Shown here one piece after another: positions 8,181-16,660 of a stretch of 64,000 bases of DNA (positions within the stretch are counted from its first letter, which is position 1; each line of letters opens with the position of its first letter). Made by a program: the position numbers and the translations under genes. The notes under the pieces were generated by a model. The model saw only the letters and a list, made by a program, of their open reading frames with translations. It was not told where the DNA came from and did not search any database. The stretch is from NCBI GenBank assembly GCA_022822905.1, contig JAJDYE010000017.1:62001-126000 (forward strand). Direction: 5' to 3'. This stretch comes from Acidimicrobiia bacterium (GTDB taxonomy: Bacteria > Actinomycetota > Acidimicrobiia > Acidimicrobiales > Bin134).

Positions 8181-10658
8181 TTAGGCGATGGCGACCTCCC
8201 CGGAGGGATTGAGACTGGCGGTGACAGTAGCCCCCTCCCCGATGGCGCCGCTGAGAACGGCTTCGGCCAAGCGGTCAGCCAAGTCCCTTTGGATCACCCG
8301 TTTGAGCGGGCGGGCACCGTAGGCGGGGTCGTAGCCGTCGGCGGCCAGCTTGGCCCGAACTTCGTCTGCAACCACGAGGTAGATACGGCGGTCAGACAGG
8401 CGTTCCGCCAGTCGGTCGACCTGGAGGTCGACAATCTGGGCGAGGTGCTCGGGCTTGAGCTCGCCGAACGTCACGATGTCGTCGATGCGGTTCACGAACT
8501 CGGGGCGGAAGTACTCCTTGGGTTCCACGGCCAGATTGGACGTCATGATCAGCACCGCATTGGTGAAGTCCACTGTGCGCCCCTGCCCGTCGGTGAGCCG
8601 GCCGTCGTCCAATAGTTGCAGGAGCACGTTGAACACTTCGGGATGGGCCTTCTCGATTTCGTCCAGCAGCACCACCGCATAGGGGCGCCGGCGCACCGCT
8701 TCGGTGAGCTGGCCGCCCTCGTCGAACCCCACATAGCCAGGGGGCGCGCCGATGAGGCGAGACACGCTGTGGCGCTCCATGTACTCCGACATGTCGATGC
8801 GAACCATGGCCCGCTCGTCGTCGAACAAGAAATCGGCCAGCGTGCGGGCCAGCTCGGTCTTGCCCACTCCGGTGGGGCCGATGAACAGGAATGAGCCAAT
8901 GGGCCGATTCGGGTCGGACAGCCCGGCCCGGCTGCGGCGGATGGCCGAGGCCACCAAGTGGACCGGCTCGGTTTGGCCGATCACCCGCTGGCTCAGCACC
9001 GATTCCAGGCGCAGCAGCTTGTCGGTCTCCCCCTCCATCAGGCGGGTCACGGGCACGCCGGTCCAGCGGGACACCACCGCGGCAACGTCGTCGGGGTCCA
9101 CCTCCTCCTTCAACATCTGCCGGTCGGTTTGAAGTTCCACCAGCCGCTGGTCGGCCTCGGCGATCTGGCGTTCCAGCTCCGGCAGTTTGCCGAAGCGGAT
9201 CTCCGCGGCCCGCTCTAGGTCGGCTTCTCGATCGAGGGCGGTGCTCAGGGCGTCGTGTTCTTCCTTGAGCGTCCTGATCTGGCCGATGGCTTCCTTTTCC
9301 GACTGCCAATGGGCCTGCATCCCGGCCAGTTCTTCCCGTAGGTTGGCCAGTTCCTCATCGAGAGTCTCGAGGCGCTCGGCTGACGCGGCATCAGATTCCT
9401 TGGCCAGCGCCACCTGTTCGATCTCCAGTTGGCGGATGCGTCGGTCCACCACGTCGATCTCGGTGGGCATGGAGTCGATCTCGATGCGGAGCATGGAGGC
9501 AGCCTCGTCTACCAAGTCGATGGCCTTGTCGGGCAGAAATCGCCCGGTCACGTATCGGTCGGAGAGCACCGCCGCCGACACCAGGGCCGCGTCTTGGATG
9601 CGAACCCCGTGATGTACCTCGTAGCGCTCTTTGAGCCCCCGCAAGATGGCGATGGCGTCTTCCACCGACGGCTCGCCCACATACACCTGTTGGAAGCGGC
9701 GTTCTAGGGCGGCGTCTTTCTCGATGTGGGTGCGGAACTCGTCCAGCGTGGTGGCGCCGATCATGCGCAGCTCCCCGCGGGCCAGCATGGGCTTGATCAT
9801 GTTGCCGGCATCCATGGCCCCCTCGGCCGCGCCCGCCCCCACAATGGTGTGCAGCTCGTCCATGAAGGTGATCACCTCGCCGTCGGCGTCGGTGATCTCC
9901 TTCAGCACTGCCTTGAGCCGCTCTTCGAACTCGCCCCGGTACTTGGCCCCGGCCACCATGGCCGACATGTCGAGGGCCACTAGCCGCTTGTTCTTGAGCC
10001 CCTCAGGCACATCCCCGTCGGCGATGCGCAGGGCCAGACCCTCCACGATGGCGGTCTTGCCCACGCCAGGCTCGCCGATCAGCACCGGGTTGTTCTTGGT
10101 GCGGCGGCTCAGCACCTGGATGGTGCGGCGGATCTCCTCGTCCCGGCCGATCACCGGATCGAGCTTGCCTTCACGAGCCAACACGGTGAGGTCTCGGCCG
10201 TACTTCTCCAACGCCTGGTAGGAGTCTTCCGGGGTGGTTGAGGTCACCCGATGGGATCCCCGCACCTCGGCCAGCGCCTCCAGCAGTCGGTGGCGGCCCA
10301 CCCCCACCCGGTCGGCCATGGCCAACAGCAGGTGTTCTGTCGACAGGTACTCGTCGTCCAGTTCGATGCGGGCGACATCGGCAGTCTCGATGGTCTTCAC
10401 CAGCTCCCGAGCGGGGCTGACCTCGGCACCGTAGGCCGACGGCATTCGATCCAGCTCGGCCTCCAGCTGCCTCCGCAGCTCAGGCAGTGCCACGCCGGTG
10501 CGTTGCAACACCGGCAGCACCACCCCGTCGGTCTGGCCGACCAGCGCCAGCAACAAGTGGTCGGGGGTTACTTCAGGATGGCTCTTCGATTGGGCTGCGG
10601 CGGTGGCGTCGTTGAATGCCTCCCTGGTCTTCAGCGTCCACCGGTTGGGGTCAAGCAT
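8181..10658 (-). CDS. clpB: ATP-dependent chaperone ClpB
   Basis: This 825-residue Hsp100 disaggregase runs Clp-N repeats (about 1-145), AAA+ domain 1 with Walker A GEPGVGKT (about 195-202), a coiled-coil M domain (about 400-525), and AAA+ domain 2 with Walker A GPTGVGKT (about 594-601). The M domain separates it from ClpA/ClpC. With DnaK it rescues aggregated protein in the cytoplasm. Domain 2 is about 20 residues shorter than E. coli ClpB between the sensor-1 TSN and FRPEF. I chose the ATG at 10658 because GAGG sits 9 nt upstream; an in-frame ATG at 10664 would be too close. A HAIR-like element lies 53 bp upstream. Confidence 0.96.
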   Translation of the reverse strand: MLDPNRWTLKTREAFNDATAAAQSKSHPEVTPDHLLLALVGQTDGVVLPVLQRTGVALPELRRQLEAELDRMPSAYGAEVSPARELVKTIETADVARIELDDEYLSTEHLLLAMADRVGVGRHRLLEALAEVRGSHRVTSTTPEDSYQALEKYGRDLTVLAREGKLDPVIGRDEEIRRTIQVLSRRTKNNPVLIGEPGVGKTAIVEGLALRIADGDVPEGLKNKRLVALDMSAMVAGAKYRGEFEERLKAVLKEITDADGEVITFMDELHTIVGAGAAEGAMDAGNMIKPMLARGELRMIGATTLDEFRTHIEKDAALERRFQQVYVGEPSVEDAIAILRGLKERYEVHHGVRIQDAALVSAAVLSDRYVTGRFLPDKAIDLVDEAASMLRIEIDSMPTEIDVVDRRIRQLEIEQVALAKESDAASAERLETLDEELANLREELAGMQAHWQSEKEAIGQIRTLKEEHDALSTALDREADLERAAEIRFGKLPELERQIAEADQRLVELQTDRQMLKEEVDPDDVAAVVSRWTGVPVTRLMEGETDKLLRLESVLSQRVIGQTEPVHLVASAIRRSRAGLSDPNRPIGSFLFIGPTGVGKTELARTLADFLFDDERAMVRIDMSEYMERHSVSRLIGAPPGYVGFDEGGQLTEAVRRRPYAVVLLDEIEKAHPEVFNVLLQLLDDGRLTDGQGRTVDFTNAVLIMTSNLAVEPKEYFRPEFVNRIDDIVTFGELKPEHLAQIVDLQVDRLAERLSDRRIYLVVADEVRAKLAADGYDPAYGARPLKRVIQRDLADRLAEAVLSGAIGEGATVTASLNPSGEVAIA

Positions 10659-10710
10659 CGGCATGCACCTCGTCTCAAATCGCTACTTCCTCTATGGATA
10701 ACCGCCAAAA

Positions 10711-10731
10711 GTTGAGGGTATTCCACTCAAT
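10711..10731 (-). promoter_or_regulatory. HAIR-like element (HspR operator) upstream of clpB
   Basis: On the + strand it reads GTTGAGG-N7-ACTCAAT and matches the HAIR consensus CTTGAGT-N7-ACTCAAG at 11 of 14 arm positions. In streptomycetes and mycobacteria HspR binds HAIR to repress dnaK and clpB. It overlaps the last codon of the neighbouring MFS gene. Binding is inference. Confidence 0.55.
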
Positions 10732-12082
10732 TTTCCTTCTTGTGGGTCGCCATGCCCATAGCCGCCAGCCCGGCAACCCCGCAAACGATGGCCAATACGG
10801 TGAAAAACAGGTCGTAGTCGTCCAGGTCGCCTCCCAGCATGGCCACACCGGCGGCCACTCCCACCGCACCTCCGATGCGGATGACGGTTTGGACAGTGCC
10901 CGCGGCCAACCCCAATTGGCCAGGGGGCACGCCAAAGGCGATGGCGCTGTTGACTCCGGGAAACGCGGTGCCCACCCCGAAGCCCATCAACAGCGCAGCC
11001 GGGAACCACACCGCCGCCCACTCCCTCTCCGCACCGGCGAACACCGCCACCCACAGGCAGCCCAAGGCAATGCAGCCGGCCGCGGGAACCATCACCACTC
11101 GGTGGCCGAACCGCTCCATGATCCGGCCGGTGGCGTAGCCCACCGTGCTGGACGCCGCAGTGAGCGGGGTGAGCAACAGCCCGGCTTCCAGGGTGCTGTA
11201 CTCCCATGGCCCCCTGAGGAATTGCACCAGTGCCAGGAAGATGCCGAAGAACGCCACCCCTACCAGCACCGCCACTACCGCGGTGGACGCGAACACCCGG
11301 CTTCGGAACAAAGCGAGATCGATAACCGGCGAGGGGTGCCGACCGCAGCGAACCAGGAATGCCGCCATTCCCACTACGGCCGCCGCGAACGCCCCGATAA
11401 CCCGGGGATCGTCCGATCCCCACTCGTTGAACTGCACTATGCCCAGCACCAGGGCGGCGGTGCTGAGCCCGGCCAAGACCACCCCGACCATGTCGGGTAG
11501 CTCGGCGTCTTCGTCCGCCGTCGATTCGGAGATCAGGCTTCGGCGGGCCAGCACCGCCACCCCCACCGGAGCGACCAGGAAAAACCCGGCCCGCCAGGAG
11601 GCGAATTCAATGGCCAACGCCCCCAGCGTGGGGGCGAGCGAGGCCACCACCCCAGCCACGGTCGACCACACGCCCACCGCGATGGCCCGGCGCTGGGGTC
11701 CGAGGGTGGACATCACCAGGGCCAAACCGGAGGTGATGAGGCTGGAGCCTCCGAAGGCCTGGTAGCACCGGGCCGCGATCATGGCCGGCGCATTGGGCGC
11801 CAGCCCCACTGCGGCTGAGCCGGTGATGAAGATGGCGATGGCCCACAGGAACACTCGTCGATGGCCGATGCGGTCGGCCAGGCGCCCTGCCGGGATAAGC
11901 AGGGCCGCCACCATGATGTTGTAGCCGCTGATCACCCACGACACTTGGGTGGCCGGGGTGTCGCTGAAGGTGTCGATGATCTCCGGGTAGGCCACGAACA
12001 TCAGCGTCACGTCCAGGGAGCTGGCCGCCGAAGCCAGCGACACCAGCCACAACGCCTTCCACTCCCGGCTCACGGTCTCCAC
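10727..12082 (-). CDS. MFS transporter, DHA2-like drug exporter family
   Basis: This 451-residue protein has about 14 hydrophobic helices. Motif A in the loop after helix 2 is visible as PAGRLADRIGHRRVF. The SLDVTLMFVAYPEI segment in helix 1 resembles the D1 signature of DHA2 proton-coupled multidrug exporters such as EmrB. It would export amphipathic compounds across the cytoplasmic membrane using proton motive force. The gene runs toward clpB and is divergent from the BKACE operon, with a perfect palindrome between the two starts. That arrangement often means shared control. Confidence 0.88.
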   Translation of the reverse strand: METVSREWKALWLVSLASAASSLDVTLMFVAYPEIIDTFSDTPATQVSWVISGYNIMVAALLIPAGRLADRIGHRRVFLWAIAIFITGSAAVGLAPNAPAMIAARCYQAFGGSSLITSGLALVMSTLGPQRRAIAVGVWSTVAGVVASLAPTLGALAIEFASWRAGFFLVAPVGVAVLARRSLISESTADEDAELPDMVGVVLAGLSTAALVLGIVQFNEWGSDDPRVIGAFAAAVVGMAAFLVRCGRHPSPVIDLALFRSRVFASTAVVAVLVGVAFFGIFLALVQFLRGPWEYSTLEAGLLLTPLTAASSTVGYATGRIMERFGHRVVMVPAAGCIALGCLWVAVFAGAEREWAAVWFPAALLMGFGVGTAFPGVNSAIAFGVPPGQLGLAAGTVQTVIRIGGAVGVAAGVAMLGGDLDDYDLFFTVLAIVCGVAGLAAMGMATHKKEN

Positions 12083-12092
12083 CCGGCCATTC

Positions 12093-12110
12093 GATTGCCG
12101 CTTGGCAATC
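12093..12110. promoter_or_regulatory. Perfect palindrome between MFS and BKACE genes
   Basis: GATTGCC-N4-GGCAATC has arms of 7 bp, both perfect. It sits 11 bp from the MFS start and 50 bp from the BKACE start. The size and position fit an operator of a MarR- or TetR-type dimer. No such regulator gene is adjacent, so the binder is unknown. Confidence 0.5.
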
Positions 12111-12159
12111 TGTTGGTGTCGCTGGGCCGCCCCACGACTCCCGACGGTACTCTCAGGCT

Positions 12160-13077
12160 ATGGACACAACGCCGGTCATCATCGAAGTCGCCCTCAACGG
12201 CACCACCACCCGGGAGCGCAACCCCCACGTGCCCATCAGCCGGGATGAGCTCATCGAAGAGGGCTTGGCCTGCATCGAGGCCGGGGCAACCATCGTTCAC
12301 TGCCATATCGCCAATATGCGGGTGCCGGCGGAGGAGGCCGCCGCTGAATACCGGGCCACCTTCAAGCCCTGGGTAGCCGCAGACCCTGATGTGCTGGTGC
12401 TACCCACGCTGGGATGGGGCCAAGACATGACCGAAAAACTCGGCCATCTGGAGCTTCTGGCCGAGGGCGGCTTGCAGCGGCTGGGGTTCATCGACCCCGG
12501 CACCATGATCTTGGGCAAGGCCGGGGCCAATGGTCTCCCCGATCCCAACAGCCACGTATACATCAACACCTACGCCGACATGGAGGTGGCCATCGAGCAA
12601 TGCAACCGGCTGGGCCTGGGCATGCACTTCGCCATCTTCGAGCCCGGTTTCCTCCGCAACGTGCTCTCCTACTGGCGCTTCGGCCAGCTCACCCCCGGAT
12701 CGTTCGTGAAGTTCTACTTCGGCGGACCGGGCGGCTACTTCGCCATAGGCGACAGCGTGAGTTTCGGGCTGCCCCCCACCGAGAAGGCGCTGGACGCCTA
12801 TCTGGAGATGCTGGAGTTGGTCGACTGCAACTTGCCTTGGTTCGCCGCGGTGGTGGGCGGCGACCTCATCGAGTCCCCAATTCCCCAGTTAACCCTGGAG
12901 CGAGGCGGCCACCTCCGCGTCGGCCACGAGGACTACGCCGGCAACCGACCCCGTCCCAACCATGAGCTAGTAGCCGAAGTCGCCGCCCTAGCCACCGACA
13001 TGGGCCGCCCCGTGGCCACCGCCACCCAAGCCGTCGAGATCCTCGGCCTCCCCACCCGCCAAACCGCCGGGGTCTAA
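12160..13077 (+). CDS. Beta-keto acid cleavage enzyme (BKACE, DUF849/Kce family)
   Basis: This 305-residue TIM-barrel enzyme shows the zinc-binding HxH at His47-Cys-His49 (IVHCHIAN), the N-terminal IIEVALNG strand and the late AVEILGLP segment. The family condenses a beta-keto acid with acetyl-CoA to give acetoacetate and a CoA ester, as in lysine fermentation (Kce). Substrates vary widely between subgroups and I cannot assign one. It leads a same-strand run with a flavoprotein and an amidohydrolase, with gaps of 51 and 14 bp, suggesting a catabolic operon. Confidence 0.9.
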   Translation: MDTTPVIIEVALNGTTTRERNPHVPISRDELIEEGLACIEAGATIVHCHIANMRVPAEEAAAEYRATFKPWVAADPDVLVLPTLGWGQDMTEKLGHLELLAEGGLQRLGFIDPGTMILGKAGANGLPDPNSHVYINTYADMEVAIEQCNRLGLGMHFAIFEPGFLRNVLSYWRFGQLTPGSFVKFYFGGPGGYFAIGDSVSFGLPPTEKALDAYLEMLELVDCNLPWFAAVVGGDLIESPIPQLTLERGGHLRVGHEDYAGNRPRPNHELVAEVAALATDMGRPVATATQAVEILGLPTRQTAGV

Positions 13078-13128
13078 AGCCCCTCTGCGGGTTCCCTTGG
13101 TTTGGCGTTGGCTTCTAGGGTTTGAGGT

Positions 13129-14265
13129 ATGGCCAGCGAATACCTTGACCGGGCTCGGGAGCTGCGCTCGCTGATCGACGAGAACGCGGCGAAGAGCGAC
13201 GGGCTGCCGATTCCCCAGGAGACGGTCAATGCCCTCGTGGACGCCGAGCTGCACAAGGTGATGGTGCCGGCCGCGGTGGGCGGGATCGAGATTCCCGTGA
13301 ACGACTGCATTGACGTCTGGACCGAGATCTCTCGGGCCGATGGGTCGGTGGGCTGGTGTCTGATGGCCAGTTGCGCGGCCACGGCCTATTTCGCAGCCTG
13401 GTGCCCCGATGAGCACATCGACCGGATGTTCTCCGACGGGGTGCCTATGTCAGCCGGCCAGTTCGCCCCCAACGGCACCGCCACTCCCGACGGGGACGGC
13501 TTCCGCCTCAACGGCCGCTACTCGTTCGGCAGTGGTATCAACCACGCTCAATGGGCCGGCGCCGGGGTGTTCACCGAGGAGCCCGAAGGCGTCGACCCCC
13601 GCTTCTTGTTCGCCATCTACCCGGTGGAGAAGGCCCAGATCACCGGCAACTGGGATGTGATGGGCCTCCAAGCCACCGCCAGCTACGACTACACCCTCGA
13701 AGACGTGTACGTACCGGCCATCTCCACCTTCGACATGTTCGACCTCACCGTGTACCGAGGCGGCCCCCTCTACAAGCTGGGGGTGATGCCGCTCACCGCC
13801 GCGGGCCACGCTGGATTCGCCATCGGAGTGGTGCAGCGGGGCCTCGACGAGCTGCACTCGGTGGCCCGCTCCAAGCACCGCATGGGCGATGCCACCCCAT
13901 TGGCCCAAAACGACCGCTTCGTCCATGAGATCGGGGAGCTGGAGTCCCGATTCCGGGCCGCCCGCGGTTGGCTCCACGACACCTTCGCCACCGCGGAGCG
14001 CAACGTAGTGGATACCGGCATAGTCGATCCGATGGACGTGATCCTCACCCGCCAGGCCACCGTGTTCGTCACCCAGGAGGGCGCCGACATCCTCCGCCGG
14101 GCCTACCTTCTGGCCGGCACCGACGCTCTCCGCTCCGGCGGCCTCCAGCGGGCCTTCCGCGACATCCACGCCGGCACCCAGCACGTCTTCGCCGGCACCG
14201 GCCCCGCCCTAGAACTCGGCCGAGCCCTCCTCGACGCCGCCCCCGACAACCCCCTCGACGCCTAA
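13129..14265 (+). CDS. Acyl-CoA dehydrogenase-fold flavoprotein (HsaA/group D monooxygenase-like)
   Basis: This 378-residue protein has the ACAD fold: a helical N-terminus with VPAAVGGIEIP, a central beta domain with GRYSFGSGINHAQWAG and WDVMGLQATASYDY, and a C-terminal helical bundle ending RDIHAGTQHVFAG. The FGSG.....W and RDIH....H features are closer to flavin-dependent monooxygenases such as HsaA than to true beta-oxidation dehydrogenases. It would then need an external flavin reductase, which is not next door. The context with BKACE and an amidohydrolase suggests ring or side-chain oxidation of an unknown compound. Confidence 0.8.
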   Translation: MASEYLDRARELRSLIDENAAKSDGLPIPQETVNALVDAELHKVMVPAAVGGIEIPVNDCIDVWTEISRADGSVGWCLMASCAATAYFAAWCPDEHIDRMFSDGVPMSAGQFAPNGTATPDGDGFRLNGRYSFGSGINHAQWAGAGVFTEEPEGVDPRFLFAIYPVEKAQITGNWDVMGLQATASYDYTLEDVYVPAISTFDMFDLTVYRGGPLYKLGVMPLTAAGHAGFAIGVVQRGLDELHSVARSKHRMGDATPLAQNDRFVHEIGELESRFRAARGWLHDTFATAERNVVDTGIVDPMDVILTRQATVFVTQEGADILRRAYLLAGTDALRSGGLQRAFRDIHAGTQHVFAGTGPALELGRALLDAAPDNPLDA

Positions 14266-14279
14266 AGGACTGAATTCCC

Positions 14280-15449
14280 ATGAACACGGATCTTTTTGAG
14301 CGATTCAAGGTCATTGATGTGGATACGCATCTGACTGAGCCGCCGGATGTGTGGACGGCGCGGATGCCGGCCAGCTTGCACGACAAGGTGCCCCATATTG
14401 AGAGGGTCGATGGGCGGGACACCTGGATGGTGAACGGGGAGTCTCTGGGCACGCCGGGCTACTACTCCATGGCCGGGTTCGACGGGCTCATGCCGCTGAA
14501 GATCCCCGAGACCTACGACGAGATCGCCCCGTCGATGTACGACGCCGGGGCCCGATTGGAGTTCATGGACAGCCAGGGCATCTGGGCTCAGATTCTGTAT
14601 CCCAACGTGGGCGGGTTCGGCAACGGGTACTTTCTGCGACTGGGCGATCGGGAGGTGGTGGCCCAGTGCGTGGCCGCCTACAACGACTTCCTGTCCGACT
14701 GGACCTCCGCCGACCCCGACCGGCTCATTCCCATCACCGCGGTGCCCTTCTGGGACATCGATCTGTCGTTGGCCGAGATCGAACGGTGCGCTGGGCTCGG
14801 CCACCGGGCTATCAACTTCTGCAACCAGCCCCAGGACTACGGCCAGCCCCCGCTGGGCCACCAGCACTGGGATCCCATCTGGGCGCTGGCCCAGGAGGCC
14901 GGCCTAGCGGTGAGCTTCCATGTGGGCGGCGGCAACATGGGCACCCTCATGGCCGACGAGGCCGAGATGGGATGGATGACCAACTTCGCCAAAGTTTCAT
15001 CGCTCATCTTCTTGGACAACATGCGCTGCATCGCCGATCTCATATTCGGCGGCGTGTGCCACCGGTTCCCGGAGCTGCAACTGGTGTCGGTGGAGAGCGG
15101 CGCCGGGTGGATTCCCCCGGCTTTGGAGGCGTTCGACTGGCAGTGGCGCAACGGCGGCGTCCATCTCGAGCACCCCGAGTACGATCTGTTGCCCAGCGAG
15201 TACTTCGAGCGTCAGATCTACGGCTGCTTCTGGTTCGAGCAGGCCGGGGCGGTGGCCGCCATCGAGCGGTTCCCCAACAACATCCTGTACGAGACCGACT
15301 ACCCCCACCCCACCTGCCAGCACCCCGGCCCGGCCACCCCGGCCCAGTACCCCCGGGACTATGCGAAGTGGGCTCTCGGCGACCTGAGCGACGAGCTCTT
15401 GGCCAAGGTGCTCCACGACAACGCCGCCCGGGTCTACCAGCTGGACTGA
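14280..15449 (+). CDS. Amidohydrolase family protein (Amidohydro_2)
   Basis: This 389-residue TIM-barrel protein belongs to the ACMSD-like amidohydrolases. VIDVDTHLTEPPDVW at the N-terminus replaces the usual DxHxH with DTHLTE. Conserved later pieces are SFHVGGGN and the strand ending LYETDYPHPT. Such enzymes carry out metal-dependent decarboxylation or hydrolysis of aromatic or ring-cleaved acids. It lies 14 bp after the flavoprotein gene and is preceded by a weak AAAGGA site, so co-expression is likely. The substrate is unknown. Confidence 0.87.
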   Translation: MNTDLFERFKVIDVDTHLTEPPDVWTARMPASLHDKVPHIERVDGRDTWMVNGESLGTPGYYSMAGFDGLMPLKIPETYDEIAPSMYDAGARLEFMDSQGIWAQILYPNVGGFGNGYFLRLGDREVVAQCVAAYNDFLSDWTSADPDRLIPITAVPFWDIDLSLAEIERCAGLGHRAINFCNQPQDYGQPPLGHQHWDPIWALAQEAGLAVSFHVGGGNMGTLMADEAEMGWMTNFAKVSSLIFLDNMRCIADLIFGGVCHRFPELQLVSVESGAGWIPPALEAFDWQWRNGGVHLEHPEYDLLPSEYFERQIYGCFWFEQAGAVAAIERFPNNILYETDYPHPTCQHPGPATPAQYPRDYAKWALGDLSDELLAKVLHDNAARVYQLD

Positions 15450-15502
15450 CCCCGGGCTCCCAAAACTGACCCAAAGCACGGGGGCGCCGGTACGCTGACC
15501 CG

Positions 15503-16660
15503 ATGGCCTTCGTCGTTCCTGCTACCACCGTCAACGACGCCTGCGGTCCTGATCCAGGATTCTTCTGTGAGCTGATCTTCGACAACACCGAGAACGAGCG
15601 GCTGGCCGAGATCGTCGGGTGGCTGGTGGAGCGGCCGCTGCGGATCATCCTCATCCTGCTGGCGGCCTGGATCATCAAGAAGATTGCCCACAAGGTGGTC
15701 GACCGGGCGGTGGCCCGATTGGTGCGCCAGAGCGAGACGGATACCGAGGAGCAGCTCGAAGACGCGGGCAAGCTGGACTTCGGCGCCCGGGCGGCCAAGG
15801 CCATCAACCGCATCCAAGAGCGCCAAGTCCGCAGCGCCCAGCGAATCGAGACCATTGCCGCAGTGTTGAAGAGCTTGGCTACCGCGCTCATCTTGGCGGT
15901 GGCCGCGCTCCTGTGCTTGAGCGAGCTCAATATCGATCTGGCCCCCCTGATCGCCGGTGCCGGTATCGCCGGTCTGGCGGTGGGTTTCGGGGCTCAGTCG
16001 CTCGTGCGGGACTTCTTGGCCGGGATGTTCATCCTGATTGAAGACCAGTTCGGGGTGGGCGACGTGGTGGACGTGGGCGACACTTCGGGAACCATCGAGA
16101 AGGTCAGCCTGCGCACCACCACCTTGCGAGACGTGAGCGGCGTGGTGTGGACCGTGCCCAACGGGGAGATCCACCGCACGGCCAATCACTCGCAACTGTG
16201 GTCAAGGGCCATCTTGGACATCGGGGTCAGTTACGACACCGACATCGACCAGGCCAGCGAGATCATGAAGGCAGTGGCCGACGAACTGTGGCATGAGAAC
16301 GACCCCGACCTGACCATTCTGGAGGAGCCCTCGGTGTGGGGCGTTCAGGAGCTGGGCAACGATGCCGTGGTCATCCGTCTGGTGGTCAAAACCGACCCCA
16401 GCGAGCAATGGGCGGTGGGACGCGTTCTACGGGCTCGCATCAAGAAGGCCTTCGACGAGGCTGACATCGAGATCCCCTTCCCGCAGCGCACCGTATGGAT
16501 CCGCAACGAGAACGACCAAGACGACGGTGCCGAGCAGCCCCGCCCGACCGGCTCAGTCGGCGGGCGTGAACGACCCGTCGGCACTGGCGATGACGCCGCG
16601 CCCGCAGAACTCCCCGGCGACGGCGGCGGCCATGACGGCGGGGGCGGCGGAGACGAGTAG
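15503..16660 (+). CDS. Mechanosensitive ion channel family protein (MscS)
   Basis: This 385-residue protein has two to three N-terminal membrane helices, a glycine/alanine-rich pore helix (AGAGIAGLAVGFGAQSLV), and the beta domain with DQFGVGDVVDVGDTSG and WTVPNGEIH. MscS channels open under membrane tension to release solutes. After about residue 335 the protein ends in a Gly/Asp/Pro-rich tail. The last 108 bp overlap the 3' end of the convergent thiolase gene, so the tail is probably a recent read-through extension. Confidence 0.92.
   Translation: MAFVVPATTVNDACGPDPGFFCELIFDNTENERLAEIVGWLVERPLRIILILLAAWIIKKIAHKVVDRAVARLVRQSETDTEEQLEDAGKLDFGARAAKAINRIQERQVRSAQRIETIAAVLKSLATALILAVAALLCLSELNIDLAPLIAGAGIAGLAVGFGAQSLVRDFLAGMFILIEDQFGVGDVVDVGDTSGTIEKVSLRTTTLRDVSGVVWTVPNGEIHRTANHSQLWSRAILDIGVSYDTDIDQASEIMKAVADELWHENDPDLTILEEPSVWGVQELGNDAVVIRLVVKTDPSEQWAVGRVLRARIKKAFDEADIEIPFPQRTVWIRNENDQDDGAEQPRPTGSVGGRERPVGTGDDAAPAELPGDGGGHDGGGGGDE

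Noticed and set aside
13129-14265. True beta-oxidation acyl-CoA dehydrogenase
   Set aside because: The C-terminal RDIHAGTQH pattern and missing catalytic Glu context fit the flavin monooxygenase branch better, so the call was kept general.
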